Positions 19,690 to 32,119 of a stretch of DNA of 64,000 nucleotides are shown here, piece by piece; the stretch's first letter is position 1, and the number at the start of each line of letters is the position of its first letter. The position numbers and the translations under genes were made by a program. Source of the stretch: Aurelia coerulea (taxonomy: Eukaryota; Cnidaria; Scyphozoa; Semaeostomeae; Ulmaridae); contig CM076944.1 of assembly GCA_039566865.1 (NCBI GenBank), positions 14,592,501-14,656,500 of the forward strand, written 5' to 3'. The notes under the pieces are model-generated. The model searched no databases. It was not told the DNA's origin and saw only the letters and a list, made by a program, of their open reading frames with translations.

Positions 19690-20855
19690 CCTGATCAAAT
19701 CTGTCTGCTTCTTTCTGGGACCCCCAGTCATATTGCACCACACACGCCTCAAGAAATCTGATGGTGCATTTGCAGTTAAATTCCACTTGCATCGGGCAGG
19801 ATTTCCTTGGAGATTAATTGGATAGATGATTCAATCTGTTTTTTTAATTCCATCCTTAAAAATTCCCAACACATGAATATCTACCATTTCTACCTTGATA
19901 GATGCTCGTTCATTGTAATACTATTCTAGATCCAGCCAATTTCCTGGTAATGAATGTCAATTTTGAGCTACACATGAGAAAAGCCCTTCAATCCTTCAAG
20001 AATAATTTGGAGATGATAACTAAAGTCGTGGTGCAAACAAATTCAATAAGCTGACTCGGGTAGGTAGGTGCCTATCGTAAGTGGGTAGCCTTCCAGCGGA
20101 TCTTTATCAGGCCACAGAGACTGCACATTTTCAAAGTTCCTTGCTGAAGATTTCATAAATAAGGCCCTTGGAGCCCTGAATGTGAACTTAAAAAAACCTA
20201 CTGAAATACAACGAACTGCCATAGACCGTTTGAGGTGGTTTAATAAAAACTGGCAGAACTTATCAGAAATAAAAACAGAGTTTACCTCTCAAATCACATC
20301 CATGTCTAATTCTACCAGTAATCTAGTCACGAATGGCTGAATGATTAGTGGAGAGAATTATTGAAAAATTGACTGATTGATACATAAGGTGATCGATATT
20401 TTAATGCTATTAGTGGTTTGACTCGTTGACCTAGTTTGAAAGATTGAGTTGCTAGTTAAACCTGGGACAACATATTTGCGGTACAATCTCCCCCATTGGC
20501 ACCAGCAAAATCTAAGTGATAGATGAAAATGACACATGGGCGAGGTACAACTGCATTTTCAAACAAACGTCCTTCACGAGTTTTCACCTTTCGATTTGTT
20601 TGTTTCGTTGCGACCATTAAATTGACATGTTACCTCTGCAAAAGTCCATCCATGAAAGACAGCAATAAAAGTAAACACCAAATCACAGTTCTTTGCAATG
20701 TGCACCTGTGTGTCTCCCTCGGACGCTGCATTCCCTCATGTCCTCTATTTCCGCTACTGTACACAAGAAACCGAACATTAGCTTTTCATTAGGGCGTGAA
20801 AACCCAATAAGTATCTTTATACATGGTGTCTGTGATCCGTGTATCTGCCCAAAAG
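19690..20855 (-). other. Smad 3' flank, possible 3' UTR
   Basis: Lies just downstream of the Smad stop codon on the minus strand. No protein gene is seen. Two ATTAAA hexamers occur on the minus strand near 20238 and 20398, but no polyadenylation site can be fixed. Plus-strand frames here are antisense shadows. Confidence 0.4.
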
Positions 20856-21746
<891 letters not shown>

Positions 21747-24700
21747 CTCTCTAATATAGATAGAGCCCCTCTCTCGTCCTCCGGGCCTGGCTCATGTGTT
21801 AGAATCGAGGATGAGATCGATGTTTGCACCACCACAGTTTACTGTGGGGGTGCGCTTCTCTCGTCCTCTGGGTCTGGCGCATGTGTTGGGACGGAGCAGG
21901 AGATCGAGGATGGCAAAGCCGAGGGATACTGGGGCAATAACCCTACTACGCCCTCCCCAGGTGTGCATTTGAAAAGTAGAGCTAATGTAGTAGTTCACCA
22001 CGAAAGCACTGACAATCATCTACCTGAAAACGAGGCTACCTCACTTCACTCAATCAGAGCAAAAAATCCCAGAGGTTTGATTATTGCATATCTAAATATC
22101 AACTCAATCCGAAACAAATTTGAGTTTCTAAAACCACTTATAGCGGACAATGTTGATGTTTTAACAGTTGCAGAGACGAAAATCGATGGCACCTTCACAA
22201 CTAGCCAGTTTCTATTGGATGGTTTTTCGAAGCCCATTAGGTTTGATCGAAATCGCCATGGAGGTGGTTTACTCATTTATGTCAGAGAGGGTGTTCCCTT
22301 CAAAGAGTTATCTGTTTACAAGCCACCAATCGACATTGAGTGTGGGATAATTGAAATAAGTCTCAAGAAGCAAAAATGGGTACTCTTCAGTATTTACCGT
22401 CCCCCCTCTCAATCTGAAAAATATTTCTTTGAAGAGATAGGAAAGGGGCTGGATTTTTACAGCAGCAAATATGAAAGTATCTGTTTAATAGGTGATTTCA
22501 ATTGTGAACCCAAGGAGAATATTGTCAGTGACTTCATGGATAGCTATAATTTATCTAATCTGGTCAAGAGCCCAACCTGTTTTAAGTCTGACAGCCCTAG
22601 ATGTATTGATCTGATTCTAACAAACAGAAAAAGAAGTTTTCAGAACACAGTAGCGGTACATACAGGGCTGTCGGACTTCCACGCCATGATTGTTACAGTA
22701 CTTAAAGGTGGATATCGGAAAAAAGGGCCTAAGATCATTGCATATAGAAATTACGCCAAATTCTGTGCCGATGATTTCAGGAAAGATCTCTGTGATCAGA
22801 TTTCGTCTGAACTGCAGGATAATGAAGATTATGGTGCCTTTGACACTGTGGTTACTGATACGCTAAATAGACATGCTCCTCTCAAGAAAAAGTACTTGCG
22901 TGCGAACGATGGCCCCTTTATGACAAAGGCCTTACGAAAGGCGACGATGCATCGCAAGAGACTGCGCAACAGGTACATAAAGAACAGAACTGAGGAAAAT
23001 TTAAAAGCATTTAAAACGCAAAGAAACCTTTGTGTCAAACTTCTGCGCAAGACGAAATCAGATTACTATAGAAATCTTGACCTAGGAGACCTCACAGATA
23101 ACCGTAAATTTTGGAAAACTGTAAAACCGGTGTTTTCAAATGAGGTACAAATAAATTCATCTGTTACTCTAATTGAAGATGGCAAAATGATAACTGAAGA
23201 CTCAGAGATTGCGGAAATTTTTAGTAATTACTTCGCAAATATAACAGAAAGTCTAGGAATTTCTGAGGATCAGGCAGTGTTATCACCAACAAATGGAATA
23301 AATGATCCCATTGAAAAAGCTATCAAGAAATATGAAAATCATCCTAGCATCAAGATGATTAAAGGAAGTTGTGAGCTAAGCCAATTTGAATTCAAGCCGG
23401 TGACTGTAAGTGAAATACTTCTGCAGATAGAAAAGCTAAATTCAAAGAAAGCATCACCGTTAAACAGCATCCCTGCCAAGATCCTTAAACAAAATTCAGA
23501 CATTTTTGCCGTCCTCATCCAGAAAATTTTTAATTCTGATTTGTCAAGAAACAATTTTCCAAAAGAACTGAAAACTGGTGAGATCTCGTCCCTTTTCAAA
23601 AGTCTTGATGCTTTTATCAAGAAGAATTATAGACCGATAACGGTTTTATCATCTGTTTCCAAAATTTATGAGAGGGTTTTAGAAAGTCAAATAAAATCTC
23701 ATGCCCTTAGCTTCCTTTCTCCTCTTTTGTGTGGATTTCGAGAGGGCTATGGAACCCAGCATGCACTTGTAAGACTAATAGAGACTTGTAAAATGACCTT
23801 AGATAAACGGGGTATAGCAGCAGCACTACTCATGGACCTCTCAAAGGCTTTTGATTGCTTAAATCATGAGCTCTTGATTGCAAAATTAAGTGCTTATGGT
23901 TTCAGTGTGAGTGCATTGCGGTTGATCCATAGCTATCTCAGCGAAAGGAAGCAGAGGGTGAAGATAAATGGGTCTTTCAGTACGTGGAGAGAAACAGTAA
24001 TTGGGGTGCCACAAGGTTCGGTCTTGGGGCCTCTGCTGTTTAACATATACCTAAATGATCTCTTCATGTTTGTGAAAGACACTCAAATCTGCAACTATGC
24101 AGATGATACGACAATCTATGCCAGTGCTAACAACATTGAAAGTGTCATCAAAACATTAGAGAGTGATGCCCTTAAAATCACAAAATGGTTTCCAAACAAC
24201 TGCATGAAGCTGAATGAGGACAAATGCCACCTAATGGTATTTGGAGACAAGAGTAACAATGTTTCCATAAATATCGGAAGTGTAACGATAAATGAGAGCA
24301 CAGAAGAAAAGCTGCTGGGTGTGATTTTTGACAAAAAGCTCAGCTTCAAACAGCAAGTAAAATCTCTTTGTAAGAAGGCTGGTCAAAAGCTACATGCTCT
24401 TTCAAGAATTTCTCATTTCCTTGATACTGAGCAGCTGAAACGAATAATGAAGGCATTTATCTTGTCCCAATTCAACTACTGTCCTCTTGTATGGATGTTC
24501 TGTGACAGAACATTGAACAATAAAATTAACCATATTCACGAACGGGCATTGCGAATAACTTACAAAGATATGAGAACAGATTTTGATACGATGTTACTGA
24601 GAGACAATTCAGTCCCACTCCACATAAGGAATTTACAATTGCTAATGACTGAAGTCTTTAAGACAAAATTGAGCCTTAATCCCAGCTTCATGAAGGACAT

Positions 24701-24953
24701 TTTCGTTGAAAAACAGGTTTCTTATGGGTTAAGAGGCTGCCATAACCTATCCTTGCCACAAGCACGCACTACGTGCTGTGGCTTAGAGACAATATCGTTC
24801 CTTGGGTGTAGATTATGGCAGGCACTTCCCAATGACCTAAAACAGTCAGATACTCTCTCCAGTTTCAAGAGGAAAATCAAAACCTGGAGGGGAGAGGAAT
24901 GTAATTGTAGAATATGCAGACCTTTCGTGGCACAGGTTGGGTTCTCGAGCTGA
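21747..24953 (+). CDS. LINE-2 ORF2: APE endonuclease and reverse transcriptase, no AUG start
   Basis: The frame is open from directly after the ORF1 TGA to the stop at 24953. No ATG occurs before 22536, well inside the endonuclease, so translation probably enters from ORF1. The first 72 codons hold two related SSSGxGxCV...EIED blocks. The endonuclease motifs are YLNINSIRNK, ETKIDGTF, GDFNCEP and SDFHAM. The reverse transcriptase has NYRPITVLSSVSKIYERV, MDLSKAFDCLNHELL, GVPQGSVLGPLLFNIYLNDL and YADDTTIY (catalytic D-D). The C-terminus ends with WRGEECNCRICRP, a cysteine-rich tail shared with the 52583-54304 copy. No disablement is visible. It acts in target-primed reverse transcription. Confidence 0.88.
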   Translation, partial: LSNIDRAPLSSSGPGSCVRIEDEIDVCTTTVYCGGALLSSSGSGACVGTEQEIEDGKAEGYWGNNPTTPSPGVHLKSRANVVVHHESTDNHLPENEATSLHSIRAKNPRGLIIAYLNINSIRNKFEFLKPLIADNVDVLTVAETKIDGTFTTSQFLLDGFSKPIRFDRNRHGGGLLIYVREGVPFKELSVYKPPIDIECGIIEISLKKQKWVLFSIYRPPSQSEKYFFEEIGKGLDFYSSKYESICLIGDFNCEPKENIVSDFMDSYNLSNLVKSPTCFKSDSPRCIDLILTNRKRSFQNTVAVHTGLSDFHAMIVTVLKGGYRKKGPKIIAYRNYAKFCADDFRKDLCDQISSELQDNEDYGAFDTVVTDTLNRHAPLKKKYLRANDGPFMTKALRKATMHRKRLRNRYIKNRTEENLKAFKTQRNLCVKLLRKTKSDYYRNLDLGDLTDNRKFWKTVKPVFSNEVQINSSVTLIEDGKMITEDSEIAEIFSNYFANITESLGISEDQAVLSPTNGINDPIEKAIKKYENHPSIKMIKGSCELSQFEFKPVTVSEILLQIEKLNSKKASPLNSIPAKILKQNSDIFAVLIQKIFNSDLSRNNFPKELKTGEISSLFKSLDAFIKKNYRPITVLSSVSKIYERVLESQIKSHALSFLSPLLCGFREGYGTQHALVRLIETCKMTLDKRGIAAALLMDLSKAFDCLNHELLIAKLSAYGFSVSALRLIHSYLSERKQRVKINGSFSTWRETVIGVPQGSVLGPLLFNIYLNDLFMFVKDTQICNYADDTTIYASANNIESVIKTLESDALKITKWFPNNCMKLNEDKCHLMVFGDKSNNVSINIGSVTINESTEEKLLGVIFDKKLSFKQQVKSLCKKAGQKLHALSRISHFLDTEQLKRIMKAFILSQFNYCPLVWMFCDRTLNNKINHIHERALRITYKDMRTDFDTMLLRDNSVPLHIRNLQLLMTEVFKTKLSLNPSFMKDIFVEKQVSYGLRGCHNLSLPQARTTCCGLETISFLGCRLWQALPNDLKQSDTLSSFKRKIKTWRGEECNCRICRPFVAQVGFSS

Positions 24954-24990
24954 TATTAAATTTTCTGCTGTATTTACCGAAAAAAAATGC

Positions 24991-25268
24991 AACATATTGA
25001 TAAGTTCACATCCTTTTAAATCAGAATAAGAGCAAGCACAGTCCTGTAGTTTAGGTATCATAAAGGTAAGTAAGATGCCCTAGCTAAGTAATAAGACTTC
25101 ATGAGTCTTCGTTTTCTGCATCGAACTGAATGATGGTTATGGCTTTAAACTGAGACCCAGAACAAGATTATATAGACTTACGGTTTTCGTCCTTGTTATC
25201 GCTACCTTAACAACTGCCTCACTGACCACTCACACTAGGACTCATAATACTGCAGTTCAAAAATAGGA
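24991..25268. other. Stretch with no gene seen
   Basis: May include the 3' UTR of LINE-2. No conserved ORF. Confidence 0.4.
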
Positions 25269-25275
25269 GTTCGCC

Positions 25276-25845
25276 CAACCTCGTTCCCAGGGTGTTCTGA
25301 CGTCATAGACTGGTCACGAAGCCGAATCAACACCCTGGTACACTTGCTCGCAAAACGGAGTTACGGCGTAAAATGGGGGTAGGCCAAAATTGTTCCCCAT
25401 TTTTGGGGGCGCGCGCTCCGCTCCTGGGAGCAATATTGAACCCCAAATTGCGTTATTAGACTCGCAGACGAGTGGTCTCTTGAAAACATTTCTTGTTTTA
25501 AAATCGGGCTTGTAACCATGGAGCATCAACTCCAAACGTAGCCTCGGGTCGGAAAATGGCAACATTTTTTCAACCCTCTGTTATGACGTTATAATGACCC
25601 CAAAATTTCCTGAAACCCCGAAATTCGGATGCGCCGTGGTCCATTACCCCTCTTTCTCTCCTCACTTGCCCCATACAGCCATTGATTTTTGTGAAATTAG
25701 CTATTCAATAGAGGCCATTTTTGAATGGGAAACAGTAATAATCTGATTTTGCTATTGTTTTCGAATAGTCAATCAAATTGCCGAACGGCCTCTTGTATCC
25801 CAGAGTAGAGGAAGAGCAACGAACTCACTCTGGGGACGAGATTGG
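25276..25845. mobile_element. MITE with CCAACCTCGTTCCCAG ends and 7-8 bp duplication
   Basis: CCAACCTCGTTCCCAGGGTG at the left and, reversed, CCAATCTCGTCCCCAGAGTG at the right are inverted repeats. AGTTCGC(C) flanks both ends (25269-25276, 25846-25853). A 7-8 bp duplication points to a P or hAT-type transposase. The interior has no protein. Confidence 0.7.
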
Positions 25846-25929
25846 AGTTCGCCACGATCTACTTTGTAAATCGACAGAAACGAGGCTGTCGAGCGTTCGA
25901 ATTATAAAAGTGTTGCTATGGGAAATTTG

Positions 25930-27050
25930 CTATTGATTGCATTAATATTGATATCGTTGAAATATAAAATGTCCAGGAGTCCAACTTGATGGAAACCTCG
26001 CTTGGGATCAGCATATGAAATAATTATGTGGTAAACAACGTCGTGCTCTAGGATTTTTGACATCTGTAAAAAATGTGTAATTAATAACGATAATAATACT
26101 TACTTTCTTTAAGGTTGGCGTGGTATATAGAACTAGGCTAATTAATGCCAACTATTATTGATAAAAAAATTATTGATAATCATGATAAACCTAATTGTAA
26201 CCTAAATTCAGAATAAAATCGTTACACAATCTACAGATGCACGAAAAGTTCCAAAAATAAATTTCCCTTTTCAGAATAACCTACAGATGGGGACATGCAA
26301 TGGCAAATCTCGCCAGAAAACCCACAGGTTCTAACCCACAGGCTGTAGTCCTAGGTTTGCGTGCATAGATGTTGCCCGCAACTCTTAAGTTGTAATGTAT
26401 TTCTCTCTCCGCGAAAATTTCTTTCATACAGCAAGGATTTAAATTCACCCTTGTTCGGTAAATTTCAGTGACAAGCAACTGTAGATTTCGTTGATGAATG
26501 GAGACTGAATGGTCTGTAATTAACAGTTCTGCAAAACTTGAGGTCCGATCATGATACGCTATTCATAGTTCAAGATACTATGTTCAAGTTCAAGATACAT
26601 GTTAAAATGTTATCATGGCATCGTAGAGCAACATTTCCGTTACTGCTGTTCTGTTTGGGGAGGCTGCAGCAAAACCAGACTGCAAAATTTAACAAAAAAC
26701 TGCAAAACAAGCTGCAATAATTTTCACCAACAGCAGCTATGATGCATCTACCATAAACTTGATCAAGAAACGAAATTGGCCTTCAGTTTTGAATACGATA
26801 AAACGCGAAACAGCAACTATTACGTACAAAGGATCATCCAGTATTGCACCCAGCTATCTTTCAAATATTTTCAATAAAATTCTGCGCGTGATATAAATAC
26901 TGTATGAACTTGCAAAGAAATTTCAAAGCATTTTCTTAGTTGTGGTTGTAAGTTATATTGTAAAGCTTGACACGGCCCCTTACAAAGCAGTCCTCTCCAC
27001 TGATGGGGCTACAGTATCATGATAATAAAAGATGAATGAAAAATGAAAGA
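25930..27050 (+). pseudogene. Decayed LINE reverse transcriptase C-terminus and 3' UTR
   Basis: Pieces on the plus strand read GVQLDGNLAWDQHMK (about 25970-26020) and RYCCSVWGGCSKT (about 26635-26680), both typical of the RT C-terminal region, with frameshifts and stops. The 3' end carries GATGGGGCTACAGTATCATG and a GATGAATGAAAAATGA tail near 27030-27050. It is interrupted by a minus-strand LINE fragment at 26281-26525. Confidence 0.6.
26281..26525 (-). pseudogene. LINE-2-like RT C-terminal fragment
   Basis: LLVTEIYRTRVNLNPCCMKE and TTACGLEPVGFLAR align in order with LMTEVFKTKLSLNPSFMKD and TTCCGLETISFLGC in LINE-2 ORF2. Truncated at both ends. Confidence 0.75.
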
Positions 27051-27245
27051 AAAAAGCTATAACATTAGGACAGCTTTATAGGTGAACATAGTAGACCCGC
27101 TGCCATTGCACCAATAATGAGTATATACGTCAAAAAAGTTTCTATCATGAAGATAAGATATCTCTCTTTAGAATTAGTGCTCATAAAGAAATAGGGCAAC
27201 ATTTTCTGCCTTCACATATTGGCCTTACAAGAAATGGGCTTTACT

Positions 27246-27640
27246 GGTGAGTAACAGTACTCACCACAGTACTCATTAGCGTTTCAGTCCCTACTTCTCT
27301 ATTTTGACAGTGGACAGGGACAATATGCCTGTAGATGTATTCAGCGCATCAAAAGCTTTAAATTATGTCCAGTTGAAGCGAAAATACGAACAGTACTCAC
27401 TTTTTTATTAATAAGGAATACAGCATTGTTTTTTCTAAGAAAAAGTGGCGAGCACTGTTGAGAATTTTCAAAAATTCTGAAAATTCTTCTTTGAACTGTT
27501 TGCATTAACAACATTAATGAACATAAATCGCTCATATGAGTATTTGACATGATTGAAGCTCATTTATGGGCAGATCCTATGTTATCTGCAAACTTTATTA
27601 GCCATTTCAACAGTGAGTACTGTGGTGAGTACTGCCAACA
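27246..27640. repeat. Possible small MITE with TACTCACCACAGTACTCA inverted repeats
   Basis: CAGTACTCACCACAGTACTC at the left recurs inverted near 27612-27637. No target duplication was resolved. Confidence 0.45.
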
Positions 27641-28803
27641 ACACTCATTACAGTACTCGGTGTTCGTTGTTGTTGCTGTATGGGCAATTTTTACTTGACA
27701 TGTCTTTTGTGTACTTTGACGGTAAATAAAAAACTCAAACGACACATTTTTAATGGCTGCAAAAGCTTGAATTTAAAGAGGGCGTGTCACAGTTTAAAAG
27801 GGCGTGGTCCCCTTGTAAAGAGCTTGTTCTTGTGGTAAAAGTGCAGTTTTGAGCAAGTTCAACACGTTCAGGGATGCATTTTATTAAAGATATCAATCTT
27901 ATGCCACAAAATTAGGACATTTATGAAGAATTTATACAATTAGCCTCAAGGCTGCACCAAAAGAAAGAAAGAGAAAAATTTTCTTTGCGCGTGCAGTTAG
28001 GTTGATTGCATCTTGTGCTTGTATTTTAAAGCAAAAGTCCTCTTGAAATGGCAATTTTCTCGTTATGTCTCATATAGTAATGCACAATCGAGAGGATCCT
28101 TATTTCCTGCCTATGAGAACCTGTCTCATGGGAAGTAAGAACGGATCAGTGGATCACTTACCTGAGAGGAATAAACTAAGGACAAATTTTGCCATTTTCG
28201 CATTTCATAACAGAGTTAAGAGTCAATAAAATCAACATTAAAATACTTTCAAAATTAGTCTTAAAACATTGAATGTGAAGTCCTTTACCGTTCTGAAATC
28301 TTGCTTTTCAGCAGTGCGTGCAGATGAAAAAAAGGAATAAAGTGTTTTGACACATCATCCAGTTCTGTGATAGTAGAAAGTTATGGTGGGACATAACATG
28401 GAATGTGCGATTTTTGGCCATTTCTAATGAATCATTGTAGAAGTAAGAGAACGAAGACAATGTATCCGATACCAATGAAAACATTTTGGCCTTCAAAAGA
28501 TTTGCGCCAATTATCAACAACTTCTAGTTATACAATGCCCTTCAAATAATTTTTGAAAAAGTCTACTTTCGGTTGGCAGTGAGCTGCAAAAGTGTGGACT
28601 GCTGGCTAATCGAGTGGGCCCGAATACGATAACGAACGAGACTTGGAGCAAGTCTAATTGTCTTGCAAAGAGGTGTTTTTCATGCAGATCCATCAACAGA
28701 ATAGCCAAAGCAAACAACATTGATATGAGTGAAATGGGGACAATATCTCCAAAAAACGTACATTTTCGTAGGGTCCAACATTTTTGTAAGAGATTGTAAA
28801 TAG
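27641..28803. other. Smad intron sequence, no gene seen
   Basis: AT-rich. Short frames only, with no motif or clear repeat. Confidence 0.5.
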
Positions 28804-29030
28804 GCCAGAACCATATGCATGAAGTTTTGCTATGAGGAGATCATAAGGGAGACAGTCATATGCCTTTGACTGTTAGCACTATTAGCACCAGTCCTATTAC
28901 ACCTTTGTCGTCTAGGCATTTTTTGCATCGTTTCACTAGCCTTCAGATAGCATGCTAGTTGCTGTGCCCTTCCCTGAAACAACACACAACAGATTTGACA
29001 ACTTTAGCATGATGAAAGGGAGCATATCAG
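28804..29030 (-). pseudogene. LINE reverse transcriptase fragment
   Basis: Nearly the same as 53608-53825, which encodes the LREGYSTQHATLRLVE to LLVAKLHAYG part of a reverse transcriptase, with small indels. Confidence 0.75.
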
Positions 29031-29394
29031 GTGACGGTAATATGCATTTTCCAAAATTAACCCCTAATGATCTGTGGTGAAAATACCTGGAAGCAAATTT
29101 ATACCTTCAGATGAATACCATTGCTTTCAAAGCGTGTTTATCCATCCAACCTACACCATGTCCAGACCGGGTGACTTTGGCTAGGGGAGTGGGACTAATT
29201 CAGCACCCCTCCGCAGTAAATCAGAACTGAGTAGAGGTAGAAGCTTGTAAATCTGGTGTCCTAATGTCTTTCTGTGTGGAGCACCCCAACATGTAACTTA
29301 TTTTATTCTAACTGTTGTAAATTCGACGATGTCATCATTTTCCTTTGCTTCAGGCCAAAAAGTAGCAAACATACTAATGTTTGAAGGCTATCTC

Positions 29395-29885
29395 TAAAGT
29401 ATGGAAAATGGAATTATGGAATGGAATGATGAAATAGCTGATATGGAACAATGGAATGATGGAATGGCAAATATGGAGTAGTCCCATATTTTCAAAATCT
29501 TGCACTATTTTGTTGCGGAACCTTCCCAAATTTATGTAAAGAACAGTTTCACATGCACTGCAGAAAAAACGAGAAATTTTTATGCAAATTCAGAGATTTA
29601 TGGGGCCATTTCATATTTTAGAGATTATGGAATGGTCCCATATTTTCAAAATCCTGCACTATTTTCTTGCAAAAACTTCCCAAATGTATGTAAGGAACAG
29701 TTTCACATGCACTGCAGCAAAAAACGAGAACTTTTTTATAAAAATTCAGAGAATTATGGGGCCATTCTATGTTTCATAGATTCTCTAAAATATGTAACGG
29801 TCCAATTTCTTCATCATCATGAAAGTTTCTCGTGTAAACCTTCCTCCCAGTTATGTGAAAATGAGAATTTCCATGTAAATTAGAG
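29395..29885 (+). repeat. Short copy of the 155-bp satellite element
   Basis: Two 155-bp units between a GGAATGATGGAATGGCAAATA leader and a TCTCTAAAATATGTAA trailer. The same leader occurs at 30105-30220 and the same trailer at 33290-33400, so this is a contracted version of the larger array. Confidence 0.85.
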
Positions 29886-30104
29886 CGAACACAAATTTTA
29901 GTAAAGAAGATGTTTTATGTACAAGAACTGTTTTACAGGGAAAAGAGTGAAAGATACTCCTACTTCCAGTGTAATTACAATCAATCGAGGGGCATTTCAA
30001 ACAATTTTGTACGCCGAAGAAAAAAACCCTTTTCTGTTCGATAAAGATTCCTTTATTAAAAATCCTTTTTTGAGAAAATCTCGTGCGCTCTTTTGAAGGT
30101 GGGC

Positions 30105-30436
30105 TATCTCTAAATTATGGACTATATAATTATGGATAAGAATGATGGAAAAGCTCAGATGGAATGATGGAATGATGGAACGCTTTATATGGAATGATGG
30201 AATGGCAAATATGGAATAATCCAATATCTTCAAAACCTTGATCTATTTTCTTGCAAAACCTTCATAAATGTATGTAAGGAGCAGTATCACATGCACTGCA
30301 GCAAAAGACGAGAACTTTTTATACAAATTCAGAGAATTATGCGGCCATTCCATATTTTAGAGATTATGGAATGGTCCCATATTTTCAAAATGTTGCATTA
30401 TTTTCTTGTAAAACCTTCCTAAATGTATGTAAGGAA
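30105..30436 (+). repeat. 155-bp satellite array A, left part
   Basis: Leader plus about 1.5 units of the 155-bp repeat, stopping at the target duplication TGTAAGGAA (30428-30436) of the inserted palindrome. Confidence 0.88.
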
Positions 30437-32119
30437 GGCATAGGAGTCAAATCTTTCAATAGGGCACAGCAAAACCCGCAATTCTTCCAATTTCACGCTT
30501 ATAAGCAAATGATATCGTCGTATTACGGTCACATGACTGAAAATAAGGCTTTTGAGATAAATTTTCGAGTACCTTCACGAAAATAAAAATAGATATTCGA
30601 GTAATAAAGATACAGAGCTGGTTTTACCACGAATCGATTCAAGAAGTCTCACTCCACATTTGTTTTTCTGCATTTGGTTAAAATCTCGTCAGGGATCGGC
30701 GTTACATCGAATCTAATTGCTTCAAAAATTGGCCTATGTTCAAGAATTCTTCAGGAACGCTACAAATAAGATATAGCTTTCAAAATTTCACATGTTACGT
30801 GAATTATGTCCAGGAATAACATGAACATATTTGTTTGTGTGATTTTCGAAAATCCTAGACGAATTAAAGCTATTTGCTGCGAAGAAAGCTAATGGGCTTC
30901 CTTCACCCGCAGCAAAATCCCAGTAATCGGCATTAAATCACTCTTTTTCGCAATGATAACCAGCGGATACATTAACGATAACTTCACCACAAATCCAATT
31001 TCTTTCCACCATTTTGTCATCGATAATTTTGATAAAATGTGACAAGACTTTACAGCCTCTGCAGCAAACCGTCCAACTACCGTCGATTCAAAGTTTTCTT
31101 GTTGCAAACACGTTGGAAGTCTTGCAAGACTTGCATAAAACAAAAGGTTTTGCAAGACTTAGGTCTCCCATATGACACAGCAAAATTACACCTTTGAGAA
31201 TAGATTGCACACAGCACACTCCTGGAGGCATTCTATCGTTGCAAAATAAAGAGAAATTAAAACATTTCTCAAAGATTGCAAATTTCTTTGTCACATCGGA
31301 ATAGTACATAATTTTTGTAAAGAAATTTCCCCTGCAATCAATTCTCAAAGGTGTACAATCTATTATCAAAGGTAACAATTTGCTGTGTCATATGGGAGAC
31401 CTGAGCCTTGCACAACCTTTTGTTTCATGCAAGCTTTCCTGGTGTTTGCAACAAGAAAACTTTGAATCGACGGTAGTTGGAAGGTTTGCTTCAGAGGCTG
31501 TAAAGTATTGTCACATTTTATCGAAATTATCGATGAAAAATGCTGGAAAGAAGTTGAATTTGTGGTGAAGTTATTCGTTACTGTATCCACTGGTTACTAT
31601 TGTGAAAAAGAGTGATTTAATGCCAATTATTGGGATTTTGCTGCGGGTGAAGGTAGGCCCATTAGCTTTCTTCACAGCAAATAGCTTTAATTCGTCAAGG
31701 ATTTTCGAAAATCACACAAACAAAAATATTTTCATGTTATTCCAGGACATAATTCACGTAACATGTGAAATTTTGAAAGCTATATCTTATTTGTAGCGTT
31801 CCTGAAGAATTCTTGAACATAGGCCAATTTTCGAAGGAATGAAATTCGATGTAACGCTGATCCATGTGGAGATTTCAACCAAATGCAGAAAAACAAATGT
31901 GGAGTGAGGCCTCTCGAATCGATTCGTGGTAAAACCAGCTCTGTATCTTTATTACTCGAATATCCAATTTTATTTTCGTGAAGGTACTCGAAAATTTATC
32001 TCAAAAGCCTTATTTTCAGTCATGTGATCGTAATACGACGATATCATTGGCTCATAAGCGTGAAATTGGAAGAATTGCGGGTTTCCCTGTGCCCTATTGA
32101 AAGATTTGACACATATGCT
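30437..32119. mobile_element. MULE-like long-palindrome element 1, 9-bp duplication
   Basis: Two arms of about 750 bp, inverted, around a unique loop of about 190 bp (about 31185-31378). Termini read GCATAGGAGTCAAATC and, reversed, GCATATGTGTCAAATC. TGTAAGGAA flanks both sides (30428-30436, 32120-32128) and restores the satellite unit. Long terminal inverted repeats with 9-bp duplications are typical of Mutator-like and foldback elements. No transposase is encoded, so it must be mobilised in trans. Short frames in the arms are repeat shadows. Confidence 0.88.

Noticed and set aside
21963..21965. GTG as the start codon of LINE-2 ORF2
   Set aside because: The frame is open far upstream to the ORF1 TGA and there is no initiation context.
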